From Pseudoalteromonas sp. T1lg23B (GTDB taxonomy: Bacteria; Pseudomonadota; Gammaproteobacteria; Enterobacterales; Alteromonadaceae), in assembly GCF_002964665.1 (NCBI RefSeq), contig NZ_PQBZ01000034.1, positions 1,472,962 to 1,536,961 of the forward strand: a stretch of 64,000 nt of DNA, in the 5' to 3' direction. This document shows, piece by piece, positions 46,887-57,296 of the stretch. Made by a program: the position numbers and the translations under genes. Each line of letters starts with the position of its first letter. Within the stretch, counting starts at the first letter, position 1. Under the pieces are notes generated by a model. That model made no database searches. It was not told the origin of the DNA and was given only the letters and a program-made list of their open reading frames with translations.

Positions 46887-47033
46887 GTAGTTTTTTTATT
46901 TACCTATGTTAACTGCTTGGTATTTGTACAAAGCGGATAGAAAACTAGCATTTATAATGATTTCGCCATTACTGCTGCCTTTGTGTAAAATACAGCACAA
47001 GTAATTGTATTTAACTTAACTAAGAGTCTGCCC

Positions 47034-47531
47034 ATGTCTGAGTTCCCCAAAGCTGGTTTTTTTCGTCGATTGGCGTCCTTAATTTATGATGGTTTGGTGG
47101 TGATTGCATTTGCGATGCTAACAACGGTTGTTTACTTGCTCATTGTGCAAGGATTTATATCGGCCGATTTACTTTCTTTAGGAGAACACCCCGATGTGTC
47201 GGCATATATTCAAGCTTCACCTTTGTTATACGGCATCAGAGCTGCGCTGCTGATCCTAGTTAGTGTGCTATTTTTTGCTTATTTTTGGACTAAAAGCGGA
47301 CAGACAATTGGTATGAGAGCTTGGCGTTTACGTGTAGAAACTCCTGCTGGAAAACTCCTGTCTTGGCCGGTAGCAATATCCCGTAGTCTATGTGCCTTGT
47401 GTGGTTTAGGAAACTTACTGGTATTAGTGGATTTTAAACACAAACGCGCCTTACAGGACCTTATCTGTAAAACACAGGTCGTGGTATTGAGCAAAGAAGA
47501 AAACAAAAAGGTGTATAACAGCCTAGATTAA
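47034..47531 (+). CDS. RDD-family membrane protein
   Basis: The 165-residue protein begins with the RDD signature AGFFRRLASLIYDGLVV and has three to four membrane segments (about 17-43, 70-92, 120-140). FWTKSGQTIGMRAWRLRV is the second family motif. RDD proteins are proposed transporters or membrane adaptors, with no single established function. It is convergent with lptG, with a hairpin between. Confidence 0.88.
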   Translation: MSEFPKAGFFRRLASLIYDGLVVIAFAMLTTVVYLLIVQGFISADLLSLGEHPDVSAYIQASPLLYGIRAALLILVSVLFFAYFWTKSGQTIGMRAWRLRVETPAGKLLSWPVAISRSLCALCGLGNLLVLVDFKHKRALQDLICKTQVVVLSKEENKKVYNSLD

Positions 47532-47537
47532 TAGCAT

Positions 47538-47561
47538 ACAGCCCAGAGCCCTCTGGGCTGT
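47538..47561. terminator. Bidirectional hairpin between the RDD gene and lptG
   Basis: ACAGCCCAGAG (47538-47548) and CTCTGGGCTGT (47551-47561) pair over 11 bases with a CC loop. The tail TAATCTC is T-poor, so termination may be partial. Confidence 0.65.
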
Positions 47562-47567
47562 TAATCT

Positions 47568-48635
47568 CTACTGCTGGCGTTTCAGAAGATAACTGGCGAT
47601 ACCAATAAATAATACGCTTGGCATCATCGCCCCCATCACGGCGGGCACATCATAGACCATCACGATAGGGCCAAATATCTCATTACTTAGATGAAAGGCT
47701 AACCCCGTTATTACTCCCATGATTATTCTTGCCCCCATACTCACAGATCGTAATGGACCAAAAATAAATGACAATGCAACCAGTAACATCACCGCTATGG
47801 TTAATGGCTGCATGACTTTACGCCACAGAGCTAAATCGTAACTGCTGGTGTCTTGATCATTTTGTTCTAAATACGACAAATATGACCATATGCCTCGGAA
47901 TGATAAAGACTCTGGGTCAATAGACACCACATCCAGTTTTTCTGCTGTTAATTGAGAATTATAAATTTGCGATTCGCGATAGTATGTATTGATTTTGTCT
48001 TCGCTAATAGTTACTTCTTCAATACCACTAAATATCCAACCTTGGGGTACACTTCGTCCGCGTTCAACACGCATCACTTTCTCTAATTCTAGGGCATCAT
48101 TGAAATAGTAAATATTTACATCTTTGAGATCACCCGACTGCTCGATATTGCCGATATTAATAAAATTATTGCCATCTTTGGCCCACACGCCCTTTTGCGC
48201 ATTGAACACCTCACCACCAAAAATGGCGTTATTGCGCAACTGTTTGGCAGCCTTTTCAGCTTGTGGCACGCCCCACTCTCCCAGCGCCATCATACATAAC
48301 GCCAGCACAATGGCCGTTTTCATTACCGAACCAATTATTTGCAAGCGTGACATACCCGCGGCCTGCATCACGACTAATTCACTACTTGAGGCCAAAGCAC
48401 CCAATCCAGTTAAGCCACCAATCAGCGCAGCCATTGGGAAAAATACCACAATGTCTCCTGGCATGCTGTAAACGGTATACAGCATCGCATCCAGCATATC
48501 GTAGCTACCGCGGCCAACGGACTTTAACTGCTCAATGTATTTAATAAGCGTGTTGATGCCCACGAACACCAACAGGGCAAACCCCGTGGTTTGCATAATA
48601 CTGCGACCCAAATACCAATCTAATGTTTTCATCAT
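47568..48635 (-). CDS. lptG: LPS export ABC transporter permease LptG
   Basis: The 355-residue permease pairs with LptF and the ATPase LptB to extract lipopolysaccharide from the inner membrane. It has six membrane segments, three on either side of a periplasmic beta-jellyroll domain (about 130-265). Start MMKTLDWYLGRSI is typical. It overlaps lptF by 4 bases (ATGA), so the two are translationally coupled. Confidence 0.96.
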   Translation of the reverse strand: MMKTLDWYLGRSIMQTTGFALLVFVGINTLIKYIEQLKSVGRGSYDMLDAMLYTVYSMPGDIVVFFPMAALIGGLTGLGALASSSELVVMQAAGMSRLQIIGSVMKTAIVLALCMMALGEWGVPQAEKAAKQLRNNAIFGGEVFNAQKGVWAKDGNNFINIGNIEQSGDLKDVNIYYFNDALELEKVMRVERGRSVPQGWIFSGIEEVTISEDKINTYYRESQIYNSQLTAEKLDVVSIDPESLSFRGIWSYLSYLEQNDQDTSSYDLALWRKVMQPLTIAVMLLVALSFIFGPLRSVSMGARIIMGVITGLAFHLSNEIFGPIVMVYDVPAVMGAMMPSVLFIGIASYLLKRQQ

Positions 48636-49744
48636 GCAACTGACGCTCGCTTAGTTAAGATTGAGCGCACCCAAACACCAAATGGACGCCCTTTAGCAAT
48701 TAAATATGCGCCAATAAATAATACACTTAAGTGGATCCACCACAAGCCAACCGCTGCTGGAATCTTACCTTCGGCTACCAAAAATTTACCGGCATTCAAT
48801 AAGATAAAATATCCCAAATACAAACTAATGGCGGGCACTAATTTGGCAAATTTGCCTTGTCGCGGATTGACCACACTGAGCGGTACCGCCAATAAGGTGA
48901 GCAGTATAATTGAGATAGGTACCGACAAACGTAATTGAAACTGCGCTGCGGCTTGCGGTGTATCCATTTCCAACAGCTGTAATGTTGGAATCGCTTCTAA
49001 TTTGCGACGCTGATGCTCGATCACTTGTTCACGAATTTGTACCTGATAGCTCGCAAATTCGGTCTTGTTCAAAGCCTGACTCAGACCATCTGTTTCATAG
49101 CGCTTACCATCGTTAAGTACGAGCTGTTGTTCACCGCTTTCTTGTTCCAACACGCGCCCTTTTTGCGCATAAACAATACGTGCGGCTTGATTAGAATCTT
49201 TATTCGGTAGCTGGGCGACAAACACTTTATCCAACTCTTTACCCTGATCAACAATGTTATGCACAAACACCACCGCCTTTTCATTGCCGGTTTGTTGGAA
49301 TCGTCCCGCTCTGAGCGTTGACAGTCCCGATTCGGCTTCGGCCTGTTCTTTAAGTTGATACTCTTTTTCCGACGCCCAAGGCGAAATGTAAAGACTCACT
49401 ACCCCTGCCAAAATCGCAAAACACACGCTTGAGACTAACGTTACTCTTACCACATACCACTCACTGACCCCGCAGGCCCTGAGTACGGTCATTTCGCTAT
49501 CAGCATACACTCGGCTGTAAGCCAAAATAATGCCTAAAAACAAACTCAAAGGTAGAATGTAGACCGCCAACTGAGGCAATTTGAGCATTAATACGGAAGC
49601 CACTAATTTTGCTGGAAGGTCGCCGTCTGATGCGTCACTTAAGATCCGAACAAACTTTTGTGACAGGAAAATCGTCATCAACGTGAGAAACACGGCGATC
49701 TGCGATTTTAATACCTCAGCAGTTAAATAACGAAAAATTAGCAA
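48632..49744 (-). CDS. lptF: LPS export ABC transporter permease LptF
   Basis: This 370-residue partner of LptG has the same layout of six membrane segments and a periplasmic domain. Motifs include SQKFVRILSDASDGDLPA near the first segments and SEMTVLRACGVS, the coupling helix to LptB. It begins with a TTG codon at 49744 (LIFRYLTAEVLKSQ), preceded by GGGG at a good distance; no ATG fits the family N-terminus. Divergent from pepA, as in E. coli. Confidence 0.95.
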   Translation of the reverse strand: MLIFRYLTAEVLKSQIAVFLTLMTIFLSQKFVRILSDASDGDLPAKLVASVLMLKLPQLAVYILPLSLFLGIILAYSRVYADSEMTVLRACGVSEWYVVRVTLVSSVCFAILAGVVSLYISPWASEKEYQLKEQAEAESGLSTLRAGRFQQTGNEKAVVFVHNIVDQGKELDKVFVAQLPNKDSNQAARIVYAQKGRVLEQESGEQQLVLNDGKRYETDGLSQALNKTEFASYQVQIREQVIEHQRRKLEAIPTLQLLEMDTPQAAAQFQLRLSVPISIILLTLLAVPLSVVNPRQGKFAKLVPAISLYLGYFILLNAGKFLVAEGKIPAAVGLWWIHLSVLFIGAYLIAKGRPFGVWVRSILTKRASVA

Positions 49745-49941
49745 TGTTTGCCCCTATAAAACTTCGTGTTTCACTGGAATAGTGGGAGATTTTGAGTAAA
49801 CTGGTTATTTTAGTCAGTTTATTATATGCCATCAAATTAAATTATCATACCAACACGCCAGAGATAATCACGCATTTATGGTATGGATAATAACATTGGC
49901 ATAAAGTTCAAAAAGACATAACTTTAGACTCAGGAGTCGCA

Positions 49942-51450
49942 ATGGAATTCAGCGTAAAAAGTGGCAGCCCAGAGAAACAGCGCAGTGCCTGCATCGTCGT
50001 TGGTGTATACGAACCTCGTCGTTTATCTCCAATCGGTGAACAGCTGGATAAAATCAGTGATGGTTACATCTCAAATTTATTGCGTCGTGGTGATTTAGAA
50101 GGCAAGCCCGGGCAAGTATTACTATTGCATCATGTACCAAACGTACTCAGTGAGCGCGTATTATTAGTCGGCTGTGGTAAAGAGCGAGAGCTGGACGACA
50201 AGCAATATAAACAAATTATTTCAAAAACAATCAACACATTAAATGATACCGGCTCAATGGAAGCTGTATGTTTCCTCACTGAACAACATGTGAAAGGGCG
50301 CGACACTTATTGGAAAGTGCGCCAAGCCGTTGAAACCACTCAAGACTGTTTATACACATTTAATCAGCTTAAAAGCAAAAAGGTCGATCCTCGTCGTCCA
50401 CTGCGTAAAATCGTTTTCAACGTCCCCACAAGACGTGAACTTACTATCGGCGAAACCGCTATCGAGCATGGCTTAGCAATAGCCTCTGGTGCCAAACTAT
50501 GTAAAGACGTGGCGAATATGCCACCAAATATTTGCAACCCTCGATACTTGGGTGAACAAGCCAAATCTCTAGAAGAATTTGCCAACGTCTCTGTGAATTT
50601 AGTTGGTGAGCAAGAAATGGAAGAACTGGGTATGCATTCCTATCTCGCCGTTGGCCGAGGTAGTGCAAATGAATCTATGATGTCGGTTATTCACTATAAC
50701 GGTGGCGCAGAAGATCAGGCGCCTATCGTATTTGTGGGCAAAGGCCTAACGTTTGATTCGGGCGGTATTTCGCTGAAACCCGGCGAAGGCATGGATGAAA
50801 TGAAATATGACATGGGTGGTGCTGCTGGCGTACTGGGCTTAATGCGCGCTCTAGTTGAGATGCAACTACCAATCAATGTCATAGGTGTACTAGCTGGCTG
50901 TGAAAATATGCCAGGTTCAAATGCCTATCGTCCCGGCGATATTCTAACTACCATGTCAGGTCAAACGGTTGAAGTACTTAATACCGATGCAGAAGGCCGT
51001 CTGGTTTTATGTGACGCGCTCACTTACGTAGAAGCATTCGATCCAGAGACTGTGATTGATGTAGCGACATTAACAGGCGCTTGTATAATCGCTCTTGGAG
51101 CACACGCCACCGGTTTATTGTCCACTCACAATCCGCTAGCTCACGATCTGTTAAAAGCCGGCGAACAAAGTGGCGATCGCGCATGGCAATTGCCATTATG
51201 GGATGATTACCAAGAGCAACTTGAAAGTCCGTTTGCGGATTTTAGCAATTTAGGGGGCCGCTCAGCAGGCACAATTACGGCTGCTTGCTTCTTATCTAAG
51301 TTTACTAAGAAGTATAACTGGGCACATTTAGATATCGCAGGTACCGCTTGGCGTAGTGGCAAAAACAAAGGAGCAACAGGCAGACCCGTTCCAATGTTAA
51401 TGCAATACTTGCTAAACCGAGTAAACGCTACCGACATACAGCAAGATTAA
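49942..51450 (+). CDS. pepA: Cytosol aminopeptidase (leucyl aminopeptidase)
   Basis: The 502-residue M17 enzyme removes N-terminal residues from peptides with two metal ions and in E. coli is also a DNA-binding accessory factor for Xer recombination and carAB control. The M17 signature is [10 protein letters not shown]; metal and active residues lie in [17 protein letters not shown] and [15 protein letters not shown] precedes the ATG. It heads pepA-holC-valS. Confidence 0.97.
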   Translation: MEFSVKSGSPEKQRSACIVVGVYEPRRLSPIGEQLDKISDGYISNLLRRGDLEGKPGQVLLLHHVPNVLSERVLLVGCGKERELDDKQYKQIISKTINTLNDTGSMEAVCFLTEQHVKGRDTYWKVRQAVETTQDCLYTFNQLKSKKVDPRRPLRKIVFNVPTRRELTIGETAIEHGLAIASGAKLCKDVANMPPNICNPRYLGEQAKSLEEFANVSVNLVGEQEMEELGMHSYLAVGRGSANESMMSVIHYNGGAEDQAPIVFVGKGLTFDSGGISLKPGEGMDEMKYDMGGAAGVLGLMRALVEMQLPINVIGVLAGCENMPGSNAYRPGDILTTMSGQTVEVLNTDAEGRLVLCDALTYVEAFDPETVIDVATLTGACIIALGAHATGLLSTHNPLAHDLLKAGEQSGDRAWQLPLWDDYQEQLESPFADFSNLGGRSAGTITAACFLSKFTKKYNWAHLDIAGTAWRSGKNKGATGRPVPMLMQYLLNRVNATDIQQD

Positions 51451-51564
51451 CCCTACCTCAGCGATTGATGGCATGGGGTTTCTGTGTCAAAATGCGGCTT
51501 TATTTTGAACGCTGAGTTTTGCCTGTAGAAATACAGAATAACCGCCCATAATGAAGTCGATGCC

Positions 51565-52011
51565 ATGACCATCAATGCACGCTTTTATGTGTTAAAGCAT
51601 GATAATGAGCCGGACGCTAATCTACCGGCTCATTTTGATCTAGCCGCTCGCGCGGCAGCCAAACAATATAGAGCGGGTCAACGCATATTTATTTATGTTG
51701 ATTCTGTTGAAGATGCCCATGCGATCGATGAACACCTGTGGTGTTTCGAAGCTGACAGCTTTGTGCCTCACAATTTGCAAGGGGAAGGCCCAAAAGGGGG
51801 CGCCCCCGTTGAGATTGGGCAAACACCGCCGGTTGGACGCCGTACTGTATTGATCAATCTGGCAACAAAGTTACCCGACTTTATTCGTCGCTTTGCTCAG
51901 GTATATGATTTTGTACCTGCTGAACCACAAGCAACACAAGCGGCACGAGAACGGTTTAAGCACTTACGTCAACTTGGCGCCAGTATTTCAACCAAAGAAA
52001 TTGAAAATTAA
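51565..52011 (+). CDS. holC: DNA polymerase III chi subunit
   Basis: The 148-residue chi subunit contacts SSB and, through psi, the clamp loader. Features are [20 protein letters not shown] near the N-terminus, [15 protein letters not shown], and [10 protein letters not shown], all typical of HolC. It lies between pepA and valS, 23 bases ahead of valS, as in E. coli. Its partner psi is probably at 23393-23668. Confidence 0.95.
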   Translation: MTINARFYVLKHDNEPDANLPAHFDLAARAAAKQYRAGQRIFIYVDSVEDAHAIDEHLWCFEADSFVPHNLQGEGPKGGAPVEIGQTPPVGRRTVLINLATKLPDFIRRFAQVYDFVPAEPQATQAARERFKHLRQLGASISTKEIEN

Positions 52012-52034
52012 AGTATTTATTAAGGTTCTGTGAA

Positions 52035-54881
52035 ATGGATAAAACCTATAATCCACAAGATATAGAACAGTCTTTATATCAAGACTGGGAAGAAAATGGC
52101 TATTTTAAGCCATCAGGTAAAGGCGATGCATATTCGATAATGATCCCGCCGCCCAATGTCACAGGTAGCCTGCATATGGGCCATGCTTTCCAAGATACCA
52201 TCATGGATACTTTGACTCGCTATAAACGTATGCAAGGTAACAATACCTTATGGCAAGTAGGTACAGACCACGCCGGTATAGCAACACAAATGGTTGTTGA
52301 GCGAAAGCTCGCTGCAGAAGAAGGCAAAACACGTCATGACTTGGGCCGTGATGCCTTTATCGACAAGATTTGGCAGTGGAAAGCTCAATCTGGCGGCACG
52401 ATCACAAAACAGCTTCGCCGTTTAGGTGCGTCAGTAGATTGGGACCGTGAACGTTTTACTATGGATGAAGGCCTTTCTGAGGCGGTAAAAGAAGTGTTTG
52501 TCCGTCTGCACAAAGAAGACCTCATTTATCGCGGTAAGCGACTAGTTAACTGGGATCCTAAGCTACACACTGCCATCTCAGATCTTGAAGTAGAAAATAA
52601 AGACAAACAAGGCCATATGTGGAATCTGCGCTACCCGCTTGCGGATGGTGTGAAAACACATGATGGTAAAGATTATATTGTTGTTGCTACAACTCGTCCT
52701 GAAACGATGCTTGGAGACACCGGCGTTGCGGTAAACCCAGAAGATGAGCGCTACAAAAACTTAGTAGGTAAAGAAATTATTTTACCAATCGTTAATCGCC
52801 GTATTCCTATCGTTGCAGATGAACACGCAGACATGGAAAAAGGGACTGGTTGTGTGAAAATAACACCGGCCCACGACTTTAACGATAACGAAGTTGGTAA
52901 ACGCCACCAGTTACCGATGATCAATGTGTTTAACAAAGACGCGGCAATATTAGCAACTGGTGAAACCTATAGCTTTGACGGCAAAGAGCTTGAGTTAGAC
53001 GCCCCAATTCCAGAGCGTTTCCACGGTTTGGATCGTTTTGATGCGCGCAAGTTGGTAGTGGATGAATTCGAACAAGCTGGCTTACTAGAAAAGATTGACG
53101 ATCATAGCCTAACCGTTCCTTATGGCGACCGTTCGGGCGTTGTGATTGAACCATTACTTACTGATCAATGGTATGTTCGTGTAGCGCCACTGGCCAAAGT
53201 TGCGACCGAAGCGGTTGAAAACGGTGAAATTCAATTCGTTCCTAAGCAATACGAAAACATGTATTTCTCTTGGATGCGCGACGTGCAAGATTGGTGTATT
53301 TCTCGCCAGCTTTGGTGGGGACACCGTATTCCAGCATGGTACGACGAACAAGGTAACGTGTTTGTTGGCCGTGATGAAGCTGAAGTACGCCGCGAAAACA
53401 ATATTGCTGAGGACGTACCGCTTACGCAAGATGAAGATGTGCTTGATACTTGGTTCTCATCGGCACTATGGACTTTCTCGACACAAGGTTGGCCACAAAA
53501 CACCGATGATTTACGCGTATTCCACCCTTCTGATACGCTGGTTACGGGTTTTGATATCATTTTCTTCTGGGTAGCGCGTATGATCATGATGACTATGCAC
53601 TTCATAAAAGATGAGAATGGTAAACCACAAGTACCATTTAAAACCGTTTATGTTACTGGCCTAATCCGTGACGAAAACGGCGATAAAATGTCAAAGTCCA
53701 AAGGTAACGTACTAGACCCTCTTGATATGATCGATGGTATCGACCTTGAGAGTCTAGTTGAAAAACGTACCGGCAATATGATGCAACCTCAGCTTGCAAA
53801 GAAGATTGAAAAGAACACCCGTAAAACATTTGCTGAAGGTATTGAACCTCACGGTACAGATGCGTCGCGATTTACCCTTGCAGCCATGGCTTCCACTGGT
53901 CGTGATATTAACTGGGATATGAATCGCCTAGAAGGCTATCGCAACTTCTGTAACAAGCTTTGGAACGCAAGTCGCTATGTGTTAATGAACACAGAAGAAC
54001 AAGACTGTGGCTTCAATGACGCAGAAAAAGTCTATTCACTCGCTGATCGCTGGATTTTAGGACAATTCCAAAATACCGTTAAAGTATTTACAGAGCACCT
54101 TGATAACTATCGTTTTGATCTTGCTGCCAATACGATTTATGAATTCACTTGGAACCAATTCTGTGATTGGTACTTGGAGCTGACTAAACCGATTCTGTTT
54201 AAAGGCAATGACGCACAACAACGTGGTACTCGCCACACGCTCATCACGGTGTTGGAAGGCTTATTACGTCTAATGCACCCATTAATGCCATACATCACAG
54301 AAACCATCTGGCGTCGTGTTGCGCCACTGGCGGGGATTGATGCAAAAACTATCATGCTAGAGAGTTTCCCAACTTTTGATCAAAGTCAGGTTGATGAAAC
54401 TGCGATGGCTGATCTTGAATGGGTAAAACAGTTTATCCTAGCAATCCGAAACATTCGTGGTGAGATGGATATTAGTCCAAACAAACCACTGAATGTATTG
54501 CTAGCAAAAGCCAGCGAGCAAGACTTACGTCGTCTAGAAGACAACAAAGCGTTCTTAAGTTCATTAGCTAAGTTGGAAACGTTCACCGTGCTTAAAAATG
54601 CTGATGAAGCACCAGCATCAGCAACTGCGTTTATCGGGAACTTAGAAATCTTAATCCCAATGGCGGGGCTAATTGATGTTGACGCTGAGCTTGCACGTAT
54701 CGCCAAGCAACTTGACAAAGCCCAGAAAGGTCTAGAGCAAGTTGAGAAAAAACTCGCTAACGAAAAGTTTGTCAATAATGCGCCTGAGGCCGTATTAGCA
54801 AAAGAGAAAGAAAAGTTAGCTGAATTCTCAGATGCAAAAGCCAAATTGCTAGAGCAAAAAGCGAAGATCGAAAGTCTTTAA
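52035..54881 (+). CDS. valS: Valine--tRNA ligase
   Basis: The 948-residue class I synthetase charges tRNA-Val. It has the HIGH-type motif [14 protein letters not shown], an editing domain (with [12 protein letters not shown] and [12 protein letters not shown]), the KMSKS motif [10 protein letters not shown], the anticodon-binding domain, and a C-terminal coiled-coil arm (about 880-948, rich in Lys and Glu) that contacts the tRNA. The length matches E. coli ValS (951). Last gene of pepA-holC-valS, with a strong terminator. Confidence 0.98.
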   Translation: MDKTYNPQDIEQSLYQDWEENGYFKPSGKGDAYSIMIPPPNVTGSLHMGHAFQDTIMDTLTRYKRMQGNNTLWQVGTDHAGIATQMVVERKLAAEEGKTRHDLGRDAFIDKIWQWKAQSGGTITKQLRRLGASVDWDRERFTMDEGLSEAVKEVFVRLHKEDLIYRGKRLVNWDPKLHTAISDLEVENKDKQGHMWNLRYPLADGVKTHDGKDYIVVATTRPETMLGDTGVAVNPEDERYKNLVGKEIILPIVNRRIPIVADEHADMEKGTGCVKITPAHDFNDNEVGKRHQLPMINVFNKDAAILATGETYSFDGKELELDAPIPERFHGLDRFDARKLVVDEFEQAGLLEKIDDHSLTVPYGDRSGVVIEPLLTDQWYVRVAPLAKVATEAVENGEIQFVPKQYENMYFSWMRDVQDWCISRQLWWGHRIPAWYDEQGNVFVGRDEAEVRRENNIAEDVPLTQDEDVLDTWFSSALWTFSTQGWPQNTDDLRVFHPSDTLVTGFDIIFFWVARMIMMTMHFIKDENGKPQVPFKTVYVTGLIRDENGDKMSKSKGNVLDPLDMIDGIDLESLVEKRTGNMMQPQLAKKIEKNTRKTFAEGIEPHGTDASRFTLAAMASTGRDINWDMNRLEGYRNFCNKLWNASRYVLMNTEEQDCGFNDAEKVYSLADRWILGQFQNTVKVFTEHLDNYRFDLAANTIYEFTWNQFCDWYLELTKPILFKGNDAQQRGTRHTLITVLEGLLRLMHPLMPYITETIWRRVAPLAGIDAKTIMLESFPTFDQSQVDETAMADLEWVKQFILAIRNIRGEMDISPNKPLNVLLAKASEQDLRRLEDNKAFLSSLAKLETFTVLKNADEAPASATAFIGNLEILIPMAGLIDVDAELARIAKQLDKAQKGLEQVEKKLANEKFVNNAPEAVLAKEKEKLAEFSDAKAKLLEQKAKIESL

Positions 54882-54899
54882 TACCCTTTGCAGAGATTT

Positions 54900-54927
54900 A
54901 AAACGCGGGCATTGCCCGCGTTTTTTG
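54900..54927 (+). terminator. Rho-independent terminator after valS
   Basis: AAAACGCGGGC (54900-54910) pairs perfectly with GCCCGCGTTTT (54914-54924) with an ATT loop and a T run after it. Confidence 0.9.
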
Positions 54928-54984
54928 TTTCTAAAACAGGGTAAACTTGATAGCATTCTGATTTTCAAAGGAAATCGAAATCAT

Positions 54985-55422
54985 ATGAATACTCGTTATG
55001 TTCTCTTAGCTGCATTGTTGTTTGCTTCACACAACGCTGCTGCACAAAATAACTGGTCAGCGGGAGCTGGTTTATTTGAATACGGAGGCCACATTGGCGC
55101 CAAATATCAGGTGCAATTAAGTGGTAACCACTTTGCTTCAGCTTCGTTTGGTGTAATAGGTTATGCATTAGGTTATGAGTACAAACTCAGCGAAAAACTT
55201 AGTATAGGCGCAACACTTGGCCAACAAGTTGGATATGCTGAAGATGGATATTTTGCCACAAAGTTGAACTACCATTTCAACGGCTTCGACAACTCTGGTT
55301 TAGTCATAGGCGCGAGTATCGGCATGAAAGAAGATGATGGTGACTGTTTAGTACTATGTCCAAAAGAAGATACCAACTCTCTCGAAGGAGCTGCGGGAAT
55401 TCATATCGGCTATAAATTCTAG
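54985..55422 (+). CDS. Small outer-membrane beta-barrel-like protein
   Basis: The 145-residue protein has a signal peptide (MNTRYVLLAALLFASHNAAA, cleaved near Q21) and a mature part of alternating beta strands ending in GYKF, the terminal aromatic residue typical of outer-membrane barrels. An eight-stranded barrel is plausible. The loop CLVLCPKEDT has two cysteines. I chose ATG 54985 because AAAGGAAA lies just upstream. Function unknown. Confidence 0.75.
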   Translation: MNTRYVLLAALLFASHNAAAQNNWSAGAGLFEYGGHIGAKYQVQLSGNHFASASFGVIGYALGYEYKLSEKLSIGATLGQQVGYAEDGYFATKLNYHFNGFDNSGLVIGASIGMKEDDGDCLVLCPKEDTNSLEGAAGIHIGYKF

Positions 55423-55427
55423 TGTTA

Positions 55428-55450
55428 GATAGGGCATTATATGCCCTATC
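55428..55450. terminator. Bidirectional hairpin
   Basis: GATAGGGCAT (55428-55437) and ATGCCCTATC (55441-55450) form a perfect 10-base stem with a 3-base loop, between two convergent outer-membrane protein genes. No good T run follows on either strand. Confidence 0.55.
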
Positions 55451-55466
55451 CGTTTGGAGCCTTAAC

Positions 55467-56732
55467 TTAGAAGCCCCTGTTGTACTGCACACCAACGACT
55501 GTCGCATGGCCTTTAGATTCAAAACCCCACGCCTGCCCTAAGTTATCCATCTCTACGAAGTTCTGTGTTTTACCGCGTAAGATACTCACTCCAACGTCAA
55601 CTGAGCTGGTTTTTGATAGCTGATATTCAGCACCAAATGAGTACCAAAGTCTATCCGTGTCTGGAATTGAGATCGACATATGGTACGGATCTGCCGGTGA
55701 TTCATCGTAAGCGATACCCACGCGCAGCTTTAACATTTCACTATACTGATGCTGTGCACCGACCGAGTAACGCAATGAATTTGAGAAGTTCTCATCTTTG
55801 CTAAATACCACGCCACGCCCTTCTACCTGAGCCTCTAGCGTTTTAAAACTATTCCAACCAGTCCACAATACACTGTAATGAAGCGCACTTTGTTCGCTTA
55901 TCTGGTGACTACCAGAAAATTCGGCAACAGCAGGTAATGTTAACTCTAATGCGCCAGGCAGTGAAGCGCCAGCCGTGCCATAGAAAGGCGCTCCAGCAGG
56001 AAGCTGATTGCTAAATTCGCCATCAAATACAATCTCGGTTTCACTACGATAGTTAAAACCAAATCGACTATTAGCATCAAGCTGATAGCTCAGTCCAACA
56101 TTCCAGCCATAACCCTGATCATCACCCTCTAAATGAACAGCTTGTGTTTGTGCTGGAACGGGTAACATTGATGTACCGAAATGACGAATGACCTTTGCAT
56201 CGGCATATACATGATTAATCCCAAATGCCAAAGTGAGCTCAGGAGATACCTTGTAAGCTGCACTCACATTAGTATTAACGGTGACAATCTCAGTTTCACC
56301 CGCTAACTGCCCCGCGGCATAGTCCGCCGCAAATTCGGTTGCAAGTCCAAACTGAGAGTACACTCCCATCCCTACAAACCAGTCTTGAGTAATAGGTTGT
56401 AGGTAGTAAGCTGCTGGCACGACCGCACTTGGCGCGATACTGCTCTCATCTAGCAGCGCCGCGTCTGTACCATTATTGGTAAAAGTTCCTGTGAGGCTAA
56501 CATCTGGCTCGACAAACATTGCAGCGACTGAAAGTTGCGCACTATCAAACTGACTCATTAACGCTGGGTTACGCGCCACCACCGATGCATCGTCAGCCAC
56601 AGAAGCTTCACCAGCATATGCGCGACCAAGACCCGATACACTCTGCTCAGCAAGTTGAAATGCAGCAGCAAACGCCCCAGAAGAAATACACATCAAACTT
56701 GATGCTAATACGGTTTTTTTAAATAAAGACAT
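55467..56732 (-). CDS. FadL/OmpP1-type long-chain fatty acid outer-membrane transporter
   Basis: The 421-residue protein has a signal peptide (MSLFKKTVLASSLMCISSGAFA) followed by the FadL N-terminal hatch sequence AFQLAEQSVSGLGRAYAGEA, with NPALM a little further on. The rest is a 14-strand barrel ending in YNRGF with a terminal Phe. It takes hydrophobic substrates, usually long-chain fatty acids, across the outer membrane. I chose ATG 56732 over an upstream ATG that lacks a signal-like start. Confidence 0.92.
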   Translation of the reverse strand: MSLFKKTVLASSLMCISSGAFAAAFQLAEQSVSGLGRAYAGEASVADDASVVARNPALMSQFDSAQLSVAAMFVEPDVSLTGTFTNNGTDAALLDESSIAPSAVVPAAYYLQPITQDWFVGMGVYSQFGLATEFAADYAAGQLAGETEIVTVNTNVSAAYKVSPELTLAFGINHVYADAKVIRHFGTSMLPVPAQTQAVHLEGDDQGYGWNVGLSYQLDANSRFGFNYRSETEIVFDGEFSNQLPAGAPFYGTAGASLPGALELTLPAVAEFSGSHQISEQSALHYSVLWTGWNSFKTLEAQVEGRGVVFSKDENFSNSLRYSVGAQHQYSEMLKLRVGIAYDESPADPYHMSISIPDTDRLWYSFGAEYQLSKTSSVDVGVSILRGKTQNFVEMDNLGQAWGFESKGHATVVGVQYNRGF

Positions 56733-56890
56733 TTTTAAATCCCACGTGTACATTCACATTTTTAAAACGCTGACACACTACCTAAATCTCAGAAAAAAAG
56801 CTGCATTTTCGAGACAATACTCTAATCAAACGAACAATTTTACATCAACGTTCACTTTTCAGCCGCTACTCTTTCCCCCCTCACCCAGTA

Positions 56891-56942
56891 AATGATATTG
56901 ATTCCTATTTACATTGACGTAATTAATAAAATTACTTACACT
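56891..56942 (+). promoter_or_regulatory. Candidate Fur box and promoter
   Basis: AATGATATTGATTCCTATTT (56891-56910) fits the Fur consensus AATGATAATGATTATCATTT at 16 of 20 bases. It abuts a promoter with TTGACG (56914-56919), a 17-base spacer and TACACT (56937-56942), 33 bases ahead of the small membrane-protein gene. Confidence 0.45.
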
Positions 56943-56975
56943 CATCTCTGTGCTGTAAATTAAGGAATAAAGGGT

Positions 56976-57296
56976 ATGCTGCTACTCATTCTATGCGCGT
57001 TGATTTTTTCAGGGGTAAGTGTTTATTGTTGGTGTAGAGCAAGTTATTGCGCTTGTCACCACGCTGGACAGTGCAACAATCCCATTAGCCTCTATTGGCT
57101 TGGCTGTATCACTCTTTCAGCATGCTCTTTAGTATTTTGCTGCTCAGCTCTACATAGCAACAAAGGAACAATGTTGTGGTTGATATTAACGACGGGTTGG
57201 CTCATGGGTGCGGCACTGTTTGAAAAGTTATCAAAGCCAGCGCGCTATAATAACACTAAGCTAGGAGGTGATCTTTTAACAAACGAGATAAGTTGA
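56976..57296 (+). CDS. Small cysteine-rich membrane protein (possibly DUF3325-like)
   Basis: The 106-residue protein has three hydrophobic segments (about 2-19, 38-57, 66-85) and a short polar tail. Seven to nine cysteines crowd the first 56 residues, unusual for such a protein. The layout recalls DUF3325 proteins, which are often in iron-uptake operons, and a Fur-like box lies upstream; both links are tentative. AAGGAATAAAGGG precedes the ATG. The 3' end overlaps the convergent HD-GYP gene by 41 bases. Confidence 0.65.
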   Translation: MLLLILCALIFSGVSVYCWCRASYCACHHAGQCNNPISLYWLGCITLSACSLVFCCSALHSNKGTMLWLILTTGWLMGAALFEKLSKPARYNNTKLGGDLLTNEIS

